Assembly (NCBI RefSeq): GCF_000760935.2
Contig: NZ_CP049745.1
Coordinates: forward strand, 1 to 64,000
From: Rhodococcoides fascians A25f
GTDB lineage: Bacteria; Actinomycetota; Actinomycetes; Mycobacteriales; Mycobacteriaceae
Length of the DNA: 64,000 bases
Direction of reading: 5' to 3'
Positions 14,529 through 23,200 of this stretch are shown here, in pieces. Position 1 is the first letter of the stretch; every line of letters starts with the position of its first letter. The notes under the pieces are model-generated. The model had not been told where the DNA came from, made no database searches, and saw only the letters and a list, made by a program, of their open reading frames with translations. A program made the translations under genes and the position numbers.

Positions 14529-15434
14529 GTGCCCCTGCCGACCCATGTGACCGACCTGATCAGCTACGAATTATTGCTGTCCGTCGCCGAGCTGGGAAGC
14601 ATCGGACGCGCAGGGGAGGCGCATGACATGTCGCAGCCAGCGGCGAGCGCACGCCTGAAAGCACTCGAAAGCCGCATCGGGGTAGCACTCCTGCATCGCG
14701 GGCAGCGAGGTGCCACCCTCACCGCAACCGGCGAACTGGTCGCCGGCTGGGCCGAGCGCGTCATCGCCGAAGCCGCCGAGCTCGCCACGAGCATCGCAAT
14801 GCTGCGCACCGACCGCCACAGCCACATTCGTATCGCCGCAAGCCTCACCATCGCCGAATACCTCATACCGCGATGGCTCATCACACTGCGCTCCCACGAC
14901 ACTTCCATCACACCGACTCTCACCTCCGGAAACTCTGTCGACGTAGCCGCATCGGTGCTCGACGGCCGCGCCGACATCGGATTCGTCGAAAGCCCCGATC
15001 TGCCCAGCGGACTCCACTCGAAGGACGTTGCCCGCGACGAACTCGTCGTCGTCGTCGCCCCCGATCATCAATGGGCTCGACGAACGATCACGGCGAGCGA
15101 ACTGGCCGCGACACCGCTGGTCACCCGCGAACCCGGGTCCGGCACACGTCTCGCGCTCGAACGTGCGCTCCGGACTGCGGGCCCACTCGCCGCGCCACTG
15201 CTCGAGGTGTCCTCCACCACTGCCATCAAAGCTGCCGTCATCGGCGGCCTCGCACCGGCCGTACTCAGCTCCCTCGCGGTATCCGCCGAGATCGCCGCCG
15301 GAACGCTGGCCCGCGTTCACACAGAGGGGCTCGACCTGCGCCGGTTCCTGCGTGCCGTGTGGCCCGCGGGCCGTGAACTGCGAGGACCGTCGAGCGACCT
15401 GCTCGTCGTCGCCCTCAAATCCCCGCAGTCATAA
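14529..15434 (+). CDS. LysR-family transcriptional regulator
   Basis: A 301-residue LTTR. The N-terminal winged helix (SYELLLSVAELGSIGRAGEA, then MSQPAASARLKALESRIGVA) is followed by a periplasmic-binding-like effector domain (HIRIAASLTIAEYLIPRWLI, then DIGFVESPDLPSG). The start is GTG 14529. It lies 69 bases upstream of a TDT-family exporter in the same orientation and most likely controls it. LTTRs beside TDT sulfite exporters respond to sulfur compounds, but the ligand here is not evident from sequence. Confidence 0.9.
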   Translation: MPLPTHVTDLISYELLLSVAELGSIGRAGEAHDMSQPAASARLKALESRIGVALLHRGQRGATLTATGELVAGWAERVIAEAAELATSIAMLRTDRHSHIRIAASLTIAEYLIPRWLITLRSHDTSITPTLTSGNSVDVAASVLDGRADIGFVESPDLPSGLHSKDVARDELVVVVAPDHQWARRTITASELAATPLVTREPGSGTRLALERALRTAGPLAAPLLEVSSTTAIKAAVIGGLAPAVLSSLAVSAEIAAGTLARVHTEGLDLRRFLRAVWPAGRELRGPSSDLLVVALKSPQS

Positions 15435-15503
15435 CCTGAGGTTGGGACCGGCCAGGTAATCGGTGTCTACCGGTGACGACTGTGTGCGAGGACGCTGGAA
15501 GTC

Positions 15504-16775
15504 ATGACCACGACAGCTCTGCACCGCTCCTCCATCACGTCTCGGCGCGGCGACGATACCGAGCGGCCGCGCAAGTGGCCGGTGCTCTCCGACCTCGACC
15601 ACCCGAGCCAGATCTTCGAACACATCACCCCCAACTGGTTCGCCTCGGTCATGGGCACCGGTATCGTCGCCAACGCCGCCGCCACCCTGCCCGCCCACAT
15701 CCCCGGACTGCACGTGTTCGCAACGATCGTGTGGATCGCAGCGTCGGTCGCCTTGATCACACTCTCCGGTGCCTTCGCAGTGCACTGGATCCGACACCGG
15801 CAGTATGCGCGTGAGCACGCCGCGCATCCGGTGATGGTGCAGTTCTACGGCGCACCCCCCATGGCGCTGCTGACCGTCGGTGCCGGGACGATGCTGCTGG
15901 GCAAAGACGTCATCGGAGCGGCGCCCGCAACCGTGATTTTTGCCGTCCTGTGGACCGCTGGCACAGCCCTCGGGCTGATCACCAGCATTCTCGTGCCCTA
16001 CCTGATGATCACCGCCCACGATCACCAGACCGCCGTCGCACTCCCGGCGTGGTTGATGCCCGTCGTACCGCCGATGGTGTCCGCCTCCACCGGTGCGCTG
16101 CTGCTCCCTCATATCGCGGATGGGCAATGGCGCCTGGCCATGCTGTCCGGTTGCTACGCGATGTTCGGGCTGTCACTGATCATCGGAATGCTGACCATGA
16201 CGCTCATCTACGGACGGCTCGTCCACGGCGGAATCCCGCCGGTCCAGGCAGCACCGACGGTGTGGATCACCCTCGGCATGATCGGTCAATCGATCACCGC
16301 CGCGAACCTGCTCGGCAACGATGCACCCTTGGTGTTCACCGGCGAGACCGCCTCCGTCGCAACCGGCCTGCACGTGTTCGGCATTCTGTACGGACTGACG
16401 ATGGGCGGCTTCGGCGTCTTGATGTTCACCCTCGCAACCGCCCTCACCATCCATGCCGCCCAGAAGGGACTGACATTCTCACTGACCTGGTGGTCGTTCA
16501 CCTTCCCCATCGGCACCTGCGTCACCGGTGCCACTGCCCTCGGCGGCGCTCTGGGGTCGGCCGCGGTCGAGGCCCTTGCAATCGGACTGTATGCGGCCTT
16601 GCTCGCAGCCTGGGGCACAGTCGCCGCCCACACTCTCCGCGGCAGCGTGCAAGGAAAACTTTTTCAACCCAGCGGAACCGACCGCCGGGTAGTACCCACT
16701 CGGAACGCTGATACCGAACGAACAGCGTTGATCCAATCGACCACTGACCCCGGAAAGGACTCACGATCACGATGA
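15504..16775 (+). CDS. TDT-family (SLAC1/TehA/Ssu1-like) anion exporter
   Basis: A 423-residue protein with ten membrane helices of the voltage-dependent anion channel/TDT family. The TDT start motif ITPNWFASVMGTGIVANAAA is characteristic, and TWWSFTFPIGTCVTGATALG matches the conserved W-W-(A/S)-F-T-F-P-x-G helix. Family members include yeast Ssu1 sulfite exporter, TehA and SLAC1 anion channels. In actinobacteria with a LysR neighbour a sulfite or similar anion efflux role is most likely. A hydrophilic C-terminal tail of ~45 residues follows. It overlaps the next small membrane gene by 4 bases. Confidence 0.9.
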   Translation: MTTTALHRSSITSRRGDDTERPRKWPVLSDLDHPSQIFEHITPNWFASVMGTGIVANAAATLPAHIPGLHVFATIVWIAASVALITLSGAFAVHWIRHRQYAREHAAHPVMVQFYGAPPMALLTVGAGTMLLGKDVIGAAPATVIFAVLWTAGTALGLITSILVPYLMITAHDHQTAVALPAWLMPVVPPMVSASTGALLLPHIADGQWRLAMLSGCYAMFGLSLIIGMLTMTLIYGRLVHGGIPPVQAAPTVWITLGMIGQSITAANLLGNDAPLVFTGETASVATGLHVFGILYGLTMGGFGVLMFTLATALTIHAAQKGLTFSLTWWSFTFPIGTCVTGATALGGALGSAAVEALAIGLYAALLAAWGTVAAHTLRGSVQGKLFQPSGTDRRVVPTRNADTERTALIQSTTDPGKDSRSR

Positions 16776-17119
16776 ACACACCGAATGCAGACACACCGAC
16801 TTCCGATACCCCGAGACGGGGCAGCCGCGGACGCGTCTGGGCACGAGTCACCGAAAATTATCTGACCTGGCTGTTGCTGATGGCGGGAACAGCTGCTGCG
16901 GGGGCCTTTCTCACGGCCCTCGCCGGCGGGTTCGAGGGCTGGACCGTCGTCGCAGCGATCGTGACAGTGGTGCTGTTCGCGGGATGTTGGTTCTCATATC
17001 GAGACGGTGCACGCCGGGGTGCCGCCGAACCACACATCATCCAGTACCACCCCGACAGCCCGGACGAGGTGATCGACATCGACACCGACACCGGCGAACG
17101 CCAGCCCCACCAGGACTGA
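16772..17119 (+). CDS. small two-helix membrane protein
   Basis: 115 residues. A Thr/Arg-rich cytoplasmic N-terminus is followed by two hydrophobic helices (TWLLLMAGTAAAGAFLTALA, then WTVVAAIVTVVLFAGCWFSY) and an acidic C-terminal tail rich in Asp-Glu-His. The ATG overlaps the TGA of the TDT gene, so it is translationally coupled and may be an accessory subunit of that exporter. No named family is recognised. Confidence 0.75.
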   Translation: MNTPNADTPTSDTPRRGSRGRVWARVTENYLTWLLLMAGTAAAGAFLTALAGGFEGWTVVAAIVTVVLFAGCWFSYRDGARRGAAEPHIIQYHPDSPDEVIDIDTDTGERQPHQD

Positions 17120-17150
17120 CCGGTCGGAGGCAGCAGCAGCACGATCCGCC

Positions 17151-17786
17151 CTACCTCAGCACAGTGCGGGGTTCAGGTGCCTTCTCCAGGTGCGTTGCGA
17201 CCGACAGTGCTGCGTTGATCAACCGCTGGCGAGCAGCCGCCGGTGCGTGTGCGTTGCGAGCCGAGGGGTGCGGTGCCGCTATCACCGGGAGGAGGCGGGT
17301 GGGAGCAGATGCAGTGATGACGCGCATGTAGCCATCGAGAGCCTTCGCACCAAGAACGAAAACCACCTCCAGTTTCGGCAGCAAGGCCATAAGCTCGCCG
17401 ACATATGGGCCCGCCTCACCGAGAACGGATGCCGTCGGCGATACCGGATGACCGGCGTCATCGAGCACTGCCCACGGCACAATATTCCACTTGACGCACT
17501 GCACCCGGTCGATACCCGCGTCGGCGAACACCGATTTCAGCACGGGGTTCGTTCGATCTGGATTGTCGAACGAACACATGTTGGTCCCGCCCGGACGTAT
17601 CGTTTTCGGCCCCGGAGACTCCAACAGCACCAGACAGCGAGCCGCGTCGCCGCCGTCGTCGGGATCGAACAGTGGAATGGACCGTGCAGTGTCGATCCTC
17701 CATCGCAACACCGACGCATTGAGTGAGCGGACCGGGGCATCGTGCGCTCGGGCGTGCTTTCCGGACCACACGTCATCATCTGTCAT
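17151..17786 (-). CDS. uracil-DNA glycosylase superfamily protein
   Basis: A 211-residue protein with UDG-superfamily motifs in order: VLLESPGP (equivalent of G-E-(A/S)-P-G), then CSFDNPDRTNP, KWNIVPW with the conserved Asn/Pro, and the C-terminal PHPSARNAH, equivalent to the active-site H-P-S. The motif variants place it in a divergent clade annotated as UDG-like. It may remove deaminated bases or have a related nucleic-acid role. Oriented against the TDT operon, with ends 32 bases apart. ATG 17786 was preferred to the upstream GTG at 17795. Confidence 0.82.
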   Translation of the reverse strand: MTDDDVWSGKHARAHDAPVRSLNASVLRWRIDTARSIPLFDPDDGGDAARCLVLLESPGPKTIRPGGTNMCSFDNPDRTNPVLKSVFADAGIDRVQCVKWNIVPWAVLDDAGHPVSPTASVLGEAGPYVGELMALLPKLEVVFVLGAKALDGYMRVITASAPTRLLPVIAAPHPSARNAHAPAAARQRLINAALSVATHLEKAPEPRTVLR

Positions 17787-17795
17787 ACGCCGCAC

Positions 17796-18290
17796 TCACT
17801 GCTGACCCACGCCACACGTACTGCTGGCCATGGGGAAACGCACCGTGAGCCGTAGACGCCAGCTCTCGGTGGCTCGCCTCGACGACCACTGCTGAGCGTT
17901 TGACGACTCCGCTGCCTGAACACACCTATGAGATAACCACGACAGGCCGTGTGGTGCCTATTGCACCCGTCTTCTCATCGACTTCGATTCCAGATCAGGT
18001 CGGATACCCCCTAGGGTACTTACATACCCCCCTTGGTATATGCCACAGTGGGTACCGAACCGACCGAAAGTATGCACGACTTTTCTGGAATGAGTCCGGA
18101 AAACGAGCGACGGACCGATGCGGTGCGGCGAACGCAGAGCCAGCGCGTTCGGACTCGGATGTCGATCCGGGGTACGTCGTCAGCGTCCCGATCTCACTCG
18201 ACCGCGGTCCAGCCGTTCGGGCGGCCACGCGACCGACACGCTGTCCGAGGCACCGCATCGAAACCTGCCCGTGTCCGTGACGACTCGGTC
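17796..18290. other. intergenic region with orphan CsoR-like operator
   Basis: No gene is well supported. Short open frames from about 18072 may be the start of a lost gene downstream of the operator at 18004-18041. Confidence 0.5.
18004..18041. promoter_or_regulatory. tandem CsoR/RcnR-type operator-like sites
   Basis: ATACCCCCTAGGGTA (18004-18018) and ATACCCCCCTTGGTATAT (18024-18041) are two neighbouring dyads of the A-T-A-C-C-C-C-C...G-G-T-A-T type recognised by CsoR/RcnR/FrmR repressors. No gene for such a repressor lies nearby. Confidence 0.55.
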
Positions 18291-18968
18291 TCAGCGAGAG
18301 GCCCGCGCGATCGTGTTGCCCGCCGGATCGTCGATCACGATCGAGTGGATGTCCTCGACAGAAAGGGACGTTGCGCCGGTCACCGCTGCTGCTCGGCTCG
18401 CGGTGACCGACCATTGAGCTGCTTGTTGTCGAGTCCCGTCGTTGCCGACCACTTGCAGAGTGAGGATGCCTGCGCCGGGGAGTTGTTGAACGTCGACGTC
18501 GATCGATGTGCCCCAGGCTTTCGTGGTGAGCTCGAGGTCACCTGTGGCCCCGACGGTGCTCGACAGAACGAGCGGGCGGGCACCCGCATCGTTCACCGTT
18601 GTCGAATCGTCGGAGCGGGCGAGGGTACTGAGCGGGACGATCGCCGCAGCGACTCCCAGAACGAGGGTCGCCGACACCGCAGTCCACACTCGCCGCCGCC
18701 TCTTCTCGGAGGTCCGTTGATGCCTCATCGCGCTCAGCAGGTGGTCGAGTCGCTGGTCTGCACCGGCCGTCGAGTGCACCGGTGAGAGATCTGCTGGCTG
18801 CCTGCGACGTCGAAGCACTCCTGCGACGGGTGCCAGGACGTCGATTTCGGTTCGGCAGGCAAGGCAGTCGTCGAGGTGTCGTCGTACCGCTGCTCGGTCG
18901 TCGCGCTCGAGTCCGTCGAGTACGTACGCCCCGAGCAGTGGTCGGATCTCGTCGTGCGCTGAGCTCAT
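18291..18968 (-). CDS. anti-sigma factor (RskA-like, single membrane helix)
   Basis: 225 residues beginning MSSAHDEIRPLLGAYVLDGL. The cytoplasmic N-terminus holds the zinc-binding anti-sigma domain (HLDDCLACR, H-x3-C-x2-C). A membrane helix lies at about 95-117 (VWTAVSATLVLGVAAAIVPL), followed by an extracytoplasmic RskA-type beta domain (ELTTKAWGTSIDVDVQQLPG, then GTRQQAAQWSVT). It holds the adjacent ECF sigma factor inactive until a surface signal triggers proteolysis. Its ATG overlaps the sigma stop by 4 bases. Confidence 0.9.
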   Translation of the reverse strand: MSSAHDEIRPLLGAYVLDGLERDDRAAVRRHLDDCLACRTEIDVLAPVAGVLRRRRQPADLSPVHSTAGADQRLDHLLSAMRHQRTSEKRRRRVWTAVSATLVLGVAAAIVPLSTLARSDDSTTVNDAGARPLVLSSTVGATGDLELTTKAWGTSIDVDVQQLPGAGILTLQVVGNDGTRQQAAQWSVTASRAAAVTGATSLSVEDIHSIVIDDPAGNTIARASR

Positions 18969-19516
18969 GGAATCAATCCCAACTCGTCGAAGATCCGGCG
19001 TAGGGCACGCACAGCGTAATAGGAGCGGGACTTGACCGTGCCGACCGCGATATCGAGGTGCGCGGCCACTTCGGAGACGGTTCGACCCTCGTAGTAGATG
19101 AGCACGATGACTGCTCGATGCTCCTCGGACAACCGACGCAGCGACTCGTCTATGAGCCACCCGTCGAGGACCCCGCCCAATTCGTCGTCGATGCACTCGG
19201 CGGCGAGTGCGATCTGATCGTGGACGAGAGTCGGCCTGCTCGTGCTCGCCCGCCACTGATCGGTGAGTACGTTTCGCGCGATGGTCATGAGATAGGACCG
19301 CGTCGATGCTGCCGTCACATCGATGCGGTCGATCCCGCGCCACGCGCGCAACATCGTCTCCTGGACGATGTCCTCACACTGCTCGCGGGTCTGGGTGTAG
19401 CGGCTGACGAATCGAGTCACTGCGTGCTGGTGCTCGCGGAAGAGCGCCGACATGGCGACTTCGGACGCATCGACGAGCTGGTGGTTGTGCTGTGAGCCGG
19501 ATTCGACACCGTCCAC
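18965..19516 (-). CDS. ECF RNA polymerase sigma factor
   Basis: 183 residues with sigma-70 region 2 (SALFREHQHAVTRFVSRYTQ, then CEDIVQETMLRAWRGI) and region 4 (LRRLSEEHRAVIVLIYYEGR, then SEVAAHLDIAVGTVKSRSYY). The pairing with an RskA-type anti-sigma resembles the SigK/SigL group. I used GTG 19516, which directly follows the TAG of the upstream gene. ATG 19453 is an alternative nearer the usual length. The operon order is DUF302 lipoprotein, sigma, anti-sigma. It probably directs its own operon and surface-stress genes. Confidence 0.92.
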   Translation of the reverse strand: MDGVESGSQHNHQLVDASEVAMSALFREHQHAVTRFVSRYTQTREQCEDIVQETMLRAWRGIDRIDVTAASTRSYLMTIARNVLTDQWRASTSRPTLVHDQIALAAECIDDELGGVLDGWLIDESLRRLSEEHRAVIVLIYYEGRTVSEVAAHLDIAVGTVKSRSYYAVRALRRIFDELGLIP

Positions 19517-20503
19517 CTAACTGCCCGAGCCGGAAGCGGCATCGGTGAAACCGGTCGTGGCGGCGGCGACCATGTCGAGAACAGGATTGGTCGGCGAGAT
19601 CGAATGCCGAGCGGCGAGTACACGGATATCGGGGTGAGCCACGTGAACGATCCCTTCGGCATCCTGCCACGCCACGTATCGGGCGGGGAGGTCGATCCCC
19701 ATGGTCTGCTGCGCTCCGACCAGCGCAGTCGAGACCGCAGGATTACCGACGTAGGTGACCATGGTGGGCCTCAGAGGTGTCTCGGCAGCGGCGGACGCGA
19801 GATCGACGGTTGCGACTGTGGGCTGATTCTTGGCCGCGAACGCTGCCTCGTATCGGGCAATGGACGCTGCAACCGATGCATCACTGGTCTTCTCGACCAG
19901 GTATCCCGGCGCTGCGGACACATCGGTGCCCTCTGCGGCGGCCGCCGAGGATCCCGTCGCATCGGACGCGGTCGATGCCGAGCCGGCCCGGAGTCCGTCG
20001 AGGGCGTCGGACGAGACCGGGATGCCTGCGAGCGTCGCGATGTACTCGGCGGAGTTGTATGCCAGAAACACCGTTCCGTTGGCGGCCTGCCAGACCAGGT
20101 ACTTCTGTGGAAGGTCGATCGCGGCCCGTTGGTCCGCGGCGATCAACGGCGACGCCGCTTTCGGATTCCCCCCGATCACCACGGTGGTCGGGCGGATCGT
20201 CTCACCTGCTCCCTGTGCCAACTTCTCGAAATCCACAGTGGCTGCCACAGCTCCCGCCGTCTCCAGCGCGCGCTGTACCCGAGAGACCGTGTCACTCACA
20301 GAGTAGTTACTGGCGTACACCACCAGTCCGGGTTCGGACGGTGCCACATCGGGTGTCGCAGCCTTCGCGTCCGCCGACGTGGACACCGGAGTGCTCGACA
20401 CCGCCACCGAACCGGTGGGTTCGGTGGAACCGCACCCGGCGAGGGCGATCACCGCCGCCGACGCGAGCAGCGACGTTGCCATACGGAACCTTGAAGTGCT
20501 CAT
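19517..20503 (-). CDS. lipoprotein with two DUF302 domains
   Basis: 328 residues from ATG 20503. A lipobox (IALAGC) anchors the mature protein outside the membrane, followed by an Ala/Ser/Thr linker. Two copies of the DUF302 fold follow. Each ends in a G-N-P-x-x-x-x-x-L-(I/V) strand, then I-D-L-P-x-(K/R)-Y-(L/V)-(V/A)-W-(Q/D) (around residues 120-160 and 255-300). DUF302 proteins are small extracytoplasmic domains of unclear activity, suspected in redox or metal stress. Being first in the sigma/anti-sigma operon, it could be the sensor or a regulated effector. Confidence 0.85.
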   Translation of the reverse strand: MSTSRFRMATSLLASAAVIALAGCGSTEPTGSVAVSSTPVSTSADAKAATPDVAPSEPGLVVYASNYSVSDTVSRVQRALETAGAVAATVDFEKLAQGAGETIRPTTVVIGGNPKAASPLIAADQRAAIDLPQKYLVWQAANGTVFLAYNSAEYIATLAGIPVSSDALDGLRAGSASTASDATGSSAAAAEGTDVSAAPGYLVEKTSDASVAASIARYEAAFAAKNQPTVATVDLASAAAETPLRPTMVTYVGNPAVSTALVGAQQTMGIDLPARYVAWQDAEGIVHVAHPDIRVLAARHSISPTNPVLDMVAAATTGFTDAASGSGS

Positions 20504-20762
20504 CACGTGTCCTGTCCTCGTGCCCACGCCAGCGGTGGGCTTCACTGTGGTGTACGCACACCGAGCCTGAGGGGTTCACCCGAACCGAAGTTCCCTCCGG
20601 CGATTGCTCCCGGAATGTCGGTGCACCGGAGGGCGACACAGTCGAGTTCACGCAAGCGGAGATCTGATCGATCGGTTCACCCCGGTCTCGTCGAGCGTCT
20701 CCACGCCACAGAAGCGGCCTGAACGGGTGCAGGGACCATCTTCGCGGCACGAACGGCCGACC

Positions 20763-21857
20763 TCACGGCGGCACTTCTGCCTCGACGAATTCGAGAAGCC
20801 GCTTCAACAGTGAATCCGCACGCTCTTCGACGTCGTCGAGCGTCGAATCGACGCCACCGAGTAGCTGGTGTGCGTCTCGGCGTGCCCGAGTCCCGTGTTC
20901 GTAGTAGCCGGGGTCGAGTAGCGAAGCCGAGGCGGGCTTGGGTACGAGATCTGTGCTCGGCTGCCGTGCCTGCACCGAATGGTGTCGGTGCACAGGTGCT
21001 CGTCCGTCCAGGTGCGCTCGAACGATGTCGGCGACCGCATGGGCGGTAAGTGCAGTCGCAGTCAGCGGGGTGTGACCCCACCGGTCGATTGCGGTCGACA
21101 GCGGCTGTCGACCGGCCGGATCGACGTACCGGTCGAATCCGCTGAGCCCGGTACCGCCCACGGCATCGAGAGCGTCGGCGAGCATTCGAGTGTTCGGGTA
21201 CCGCGTGTGATGGCCCAGCACCTCCAACCAGCGCTGGAACACCGTCCGCGGCGAGATACCCGTCTCCATCAGTGCGAGAGGAGTGACGGTGCGAACGCCG
21301 CGGCCTGTGTCGATACGAAGGGCATCGATCCTCGGATCGGCGGTGACGTCGCAGGGCCGCAGGGCCGCGATCTGGGTGTACGGCAGACCGGTCGAGGCAA
21401 AGACCAGGACGAGGGCGTCTCGCCGCGCGAACAGTTCGGACGGCCAACCGGATTCGGGGAGGCGCGCGATGACGCCGCCGATCACGGCTGCCAGCTCGTG
21501 CAGGCGCGCCGTACGCGCCACGTCCAGCGCAGCCCGGACGACCTCCGCACGGCCCGGCTGGGGTAACAGGTGCCGGGAATGGGCGGCGTCGATCACCGCG
21601 ATCCGGCGGCGCTGGGTCGTGGACGCCGCGGGGTGCGCCGAGAGGAACCGAGCAAGTGAATCCGGGGAGGCCGCCAGTGGTGTTTCGTCATGGGCGGTGC
21701 ACCAGTCCTCGAACAGTGACCACGTGTGCCGATCCCGCTTCGGCACCGCCACGTTCGTGATATCCGCTGGTCGAATCGAACCGGTGCAGTCGTCGTGGTC
21801 AGCATCTACCCCGGTCGCCCTATCGGCGTTCACGGGTGAAGTCACACGCCCGGTCAT
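20763..21857 (-). CDS. inactive tyrosine-recombinase homologue (partner protein 1)
   Basis: 364 residues. The N-terminal half has the SAM-like core-binding domain of integrases (HTWSLFEDWCTAHDETPLAA, then SLARFLSAHPAA). The catalytic-domain scaffold follows (SELFARRDALVLVFASTGLP), but the first catalytic Arg of the G-x-R-x-S-E motif is replaced (GLPYTQIAAL), and no H-x-x-R box or C-terminal Tyr motif is found. It overlaps the active recombinase by 4 bases. A homologue with the same losses lies at 54609-55607. It probably serves as an architectural or target-binding partner. Confidence 0.8.
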   Translation of the reverse strand: MTGRVTSPVNADRATGVDADHDDCTGSIRPADITNVAVPKRDRHTWSLFEDWCTAHDETPLAASPDSLARFLSAHPAASTTQRRRIAVIDAAHSRHLLPQPGRAEVVRAALDVARTARLHELAAVIGGVIARLPESGWPSELFARRDALVLVFASTGLPYTQIAALRPCDVTADPRIDALRIDTGRGVRTVTPLALMETGISPRTVFQRWLEVLGHHTRYPNTRMLADALDAVGGTGLSGFDRYVDPAGRQPLSTAIDRWGHTPLTATALTAHAVADIVRAHLDGRAPVHRHHSVQARQPSTDLVPKPASASLLDPGYYEHGTRARRDAHQLLGGVDSTLDDVEERADSLLKRLLEFVEAEVPP

Positions 21858-23026
21858 AGACCGAGTTCGGTGACCGCGTTGCCGACCAGAGGGGCGTGCT
21901 CGCGGGCATATGTCTCGACCATTGCGGGTGTGGTGTGCCCGGTCTGGCGCATGATCGCATGTGCATCGGCACCGTTACGGAAGGCTTGGGTGACGAATCC
22001 TGCCCGCAGGGAATGGCCGCCGAGCTGCATGACAGTCTCGGGGTCGTACCCGGCGTGAGCTGCGCGGCGGCGGATCGCCGCATGGACCGCTGCCCCGGAC
22101 AACACAGTGTCGGAGAGGTTGCCGTTCTTGCGGACAGACCGGAACAGCGGCGACCGTTTCTCGGCGGTCGGCAGGGTGCCGCGGCAGAGATGGGAGTCGA
22201 ATTGTGCTGCGCGAGAAAGCAGTCGAATGACGGCGGCTCTGCCCCCGGTGTCGAACGCGGCGACGATCTGCAGCCATCGCACCCACGCGCAGACCGGGCA
22301 GGATTCGTGGCAGTCGGTGAACGGAAGCGCTTTCACCGTTCCGATGCCGGTTCCGTCCTGGTCGGTCTTCGATCTTCGGATCCGTACGTGCGCACCGTCG
22401 AGACGGTCGCGGCGCACATCGCGGCATTCCAGCGCTACGAGTTCGCTGCGTCGAAATGCGCCGGTGTATCCCATCAGCAGCAGCGCGGTGTCGCGGCGTT
22501 CGAGCACCTCCGACGCCCACCCCGCTGTAGTGCGTCGGGCGTGGTCGACGATCGTGGTGATGTCGGAGGTCAGCAGCGGTGCGCGCGGGTTGCGGGGCCG
22601 CTCCCCCGCCGACGCGTAGTCCCGCCGGATACCGGCGAGGGTGGCGCGCACCATCTCGTGCCCGCACGGGTTGTCGTGTCCGGTAGCGCGGTGGCGGTCG
22701 GCGATCGCCGCAATCCACTTGCCGAACGTCGCGGCCGCGTACGCCCGCGTCCCGTCGACGGTGAGCGTGTCGGCCGCGGCGACGAGGTAGGCCGCCACTG
22801 TCGCGGGATGCGCCGGCAACGCGTGGTGCCCGGCGACGGTGCACCAGGTCTCGAAGCGTCGCCACGCCGAGGTGTAGGCCCGGCGGGTACCGGTCGAGCG
22901 GGACGCGGCCATGGAACGCTCGATCCGAGCAGCAACCTCGGGCGGTAGGTCTGGAAACACCGCCGCGGCACCCGGCACGACAGCCGGGATCGTGGTCGGG
23001 CCGTCTACGAGCTGGCGATCTGTCAT
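21854..23026 (-). CDS. tyrosine recombinase
   Basis: 390 residues from ATG 23026, which matches the start of the homologue at 45688. The N-terminal core-binding domain contains STGTRRAYTSAWRRFETWC. Catalytic residues are all visible: Arg in GAFRRSEL, Lys in RSKTDQ, H-S-L-R (GHSLRAGFVT), His in QTGHTTPAM, and Tyr in VETYAREHAPL. A TACAGT -10 element ends 6 bases before the ATG, suggesting a leaderless mRNA. Placed next to tniQ where Tn402 relatives have the serine resolvase, it may resolve cointegrates of this transposon at the repeat-rich site 23201-23534. Confidence 0.92.
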   Translation of the reverse strand: MTDRQLVDGPTTIPAVVPGAAAVFPDLPPEVAARIERSMAASRSTGTRRAYTSAWRRFETWCTVAGHHALPAHPATVAAYLVAAADTLTVDGTRAYAAATFGKWIAAIADRHRATGHDNPCGHEMVRATLAGIRRDYASAGERPRNPRAPLLTSDITTIVDHARRTTAGWASEVLERRDTALLLMGYTGAFRRSELVALECRDVRRDRLDGAHVRIRRSKTDQDGTGIGTVKALPFTDCHESCPVCAWVRWLQIVAAFDTGGRAAVIRLLSRAAQFDSHLCRGTLPTAEKRSPLFRSVRKNGNLSDTVLSGAAVHAAIRRRAAHAGYDPETVMQLGGHSLRAGFVTQAFRNGADAHAIMRQTGHTTPAMVETYAREHAPLVGNAVTELGL

Positions 23027-23073
23027 GGCTGGACTGTAGCGGGCCCTCCCGACAGACTTCTCAGGCCGAAAGC

Positions 23074-23107
23074 ACGCTGAGCAGGCGTTTCCGCGGAGAC
23101 GGTGCGG
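23074..23107 (-). repeat. conserved 34-bp element upstream of the recombinase (also 45608-45641)
   Basis: On the minus strand it begins CCGCACCGTCTCCGCGGAAA and ends GCTCAGCGT. About 28 of 34 bases match the element upstream of the homologous recombinase at 45688, with similar distance to the start codon. It could be a core recombination site or operator. Confidence 0.6.
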
Positions 23108-23200
23108 GAAGGAAAATTCTCGTCGGTCACCGCACAAATAACGTTGGTGACTATGACCCCGGCGCGAAAACGGGCTCCTCTGCTATCGCCGCGTGTGCGT

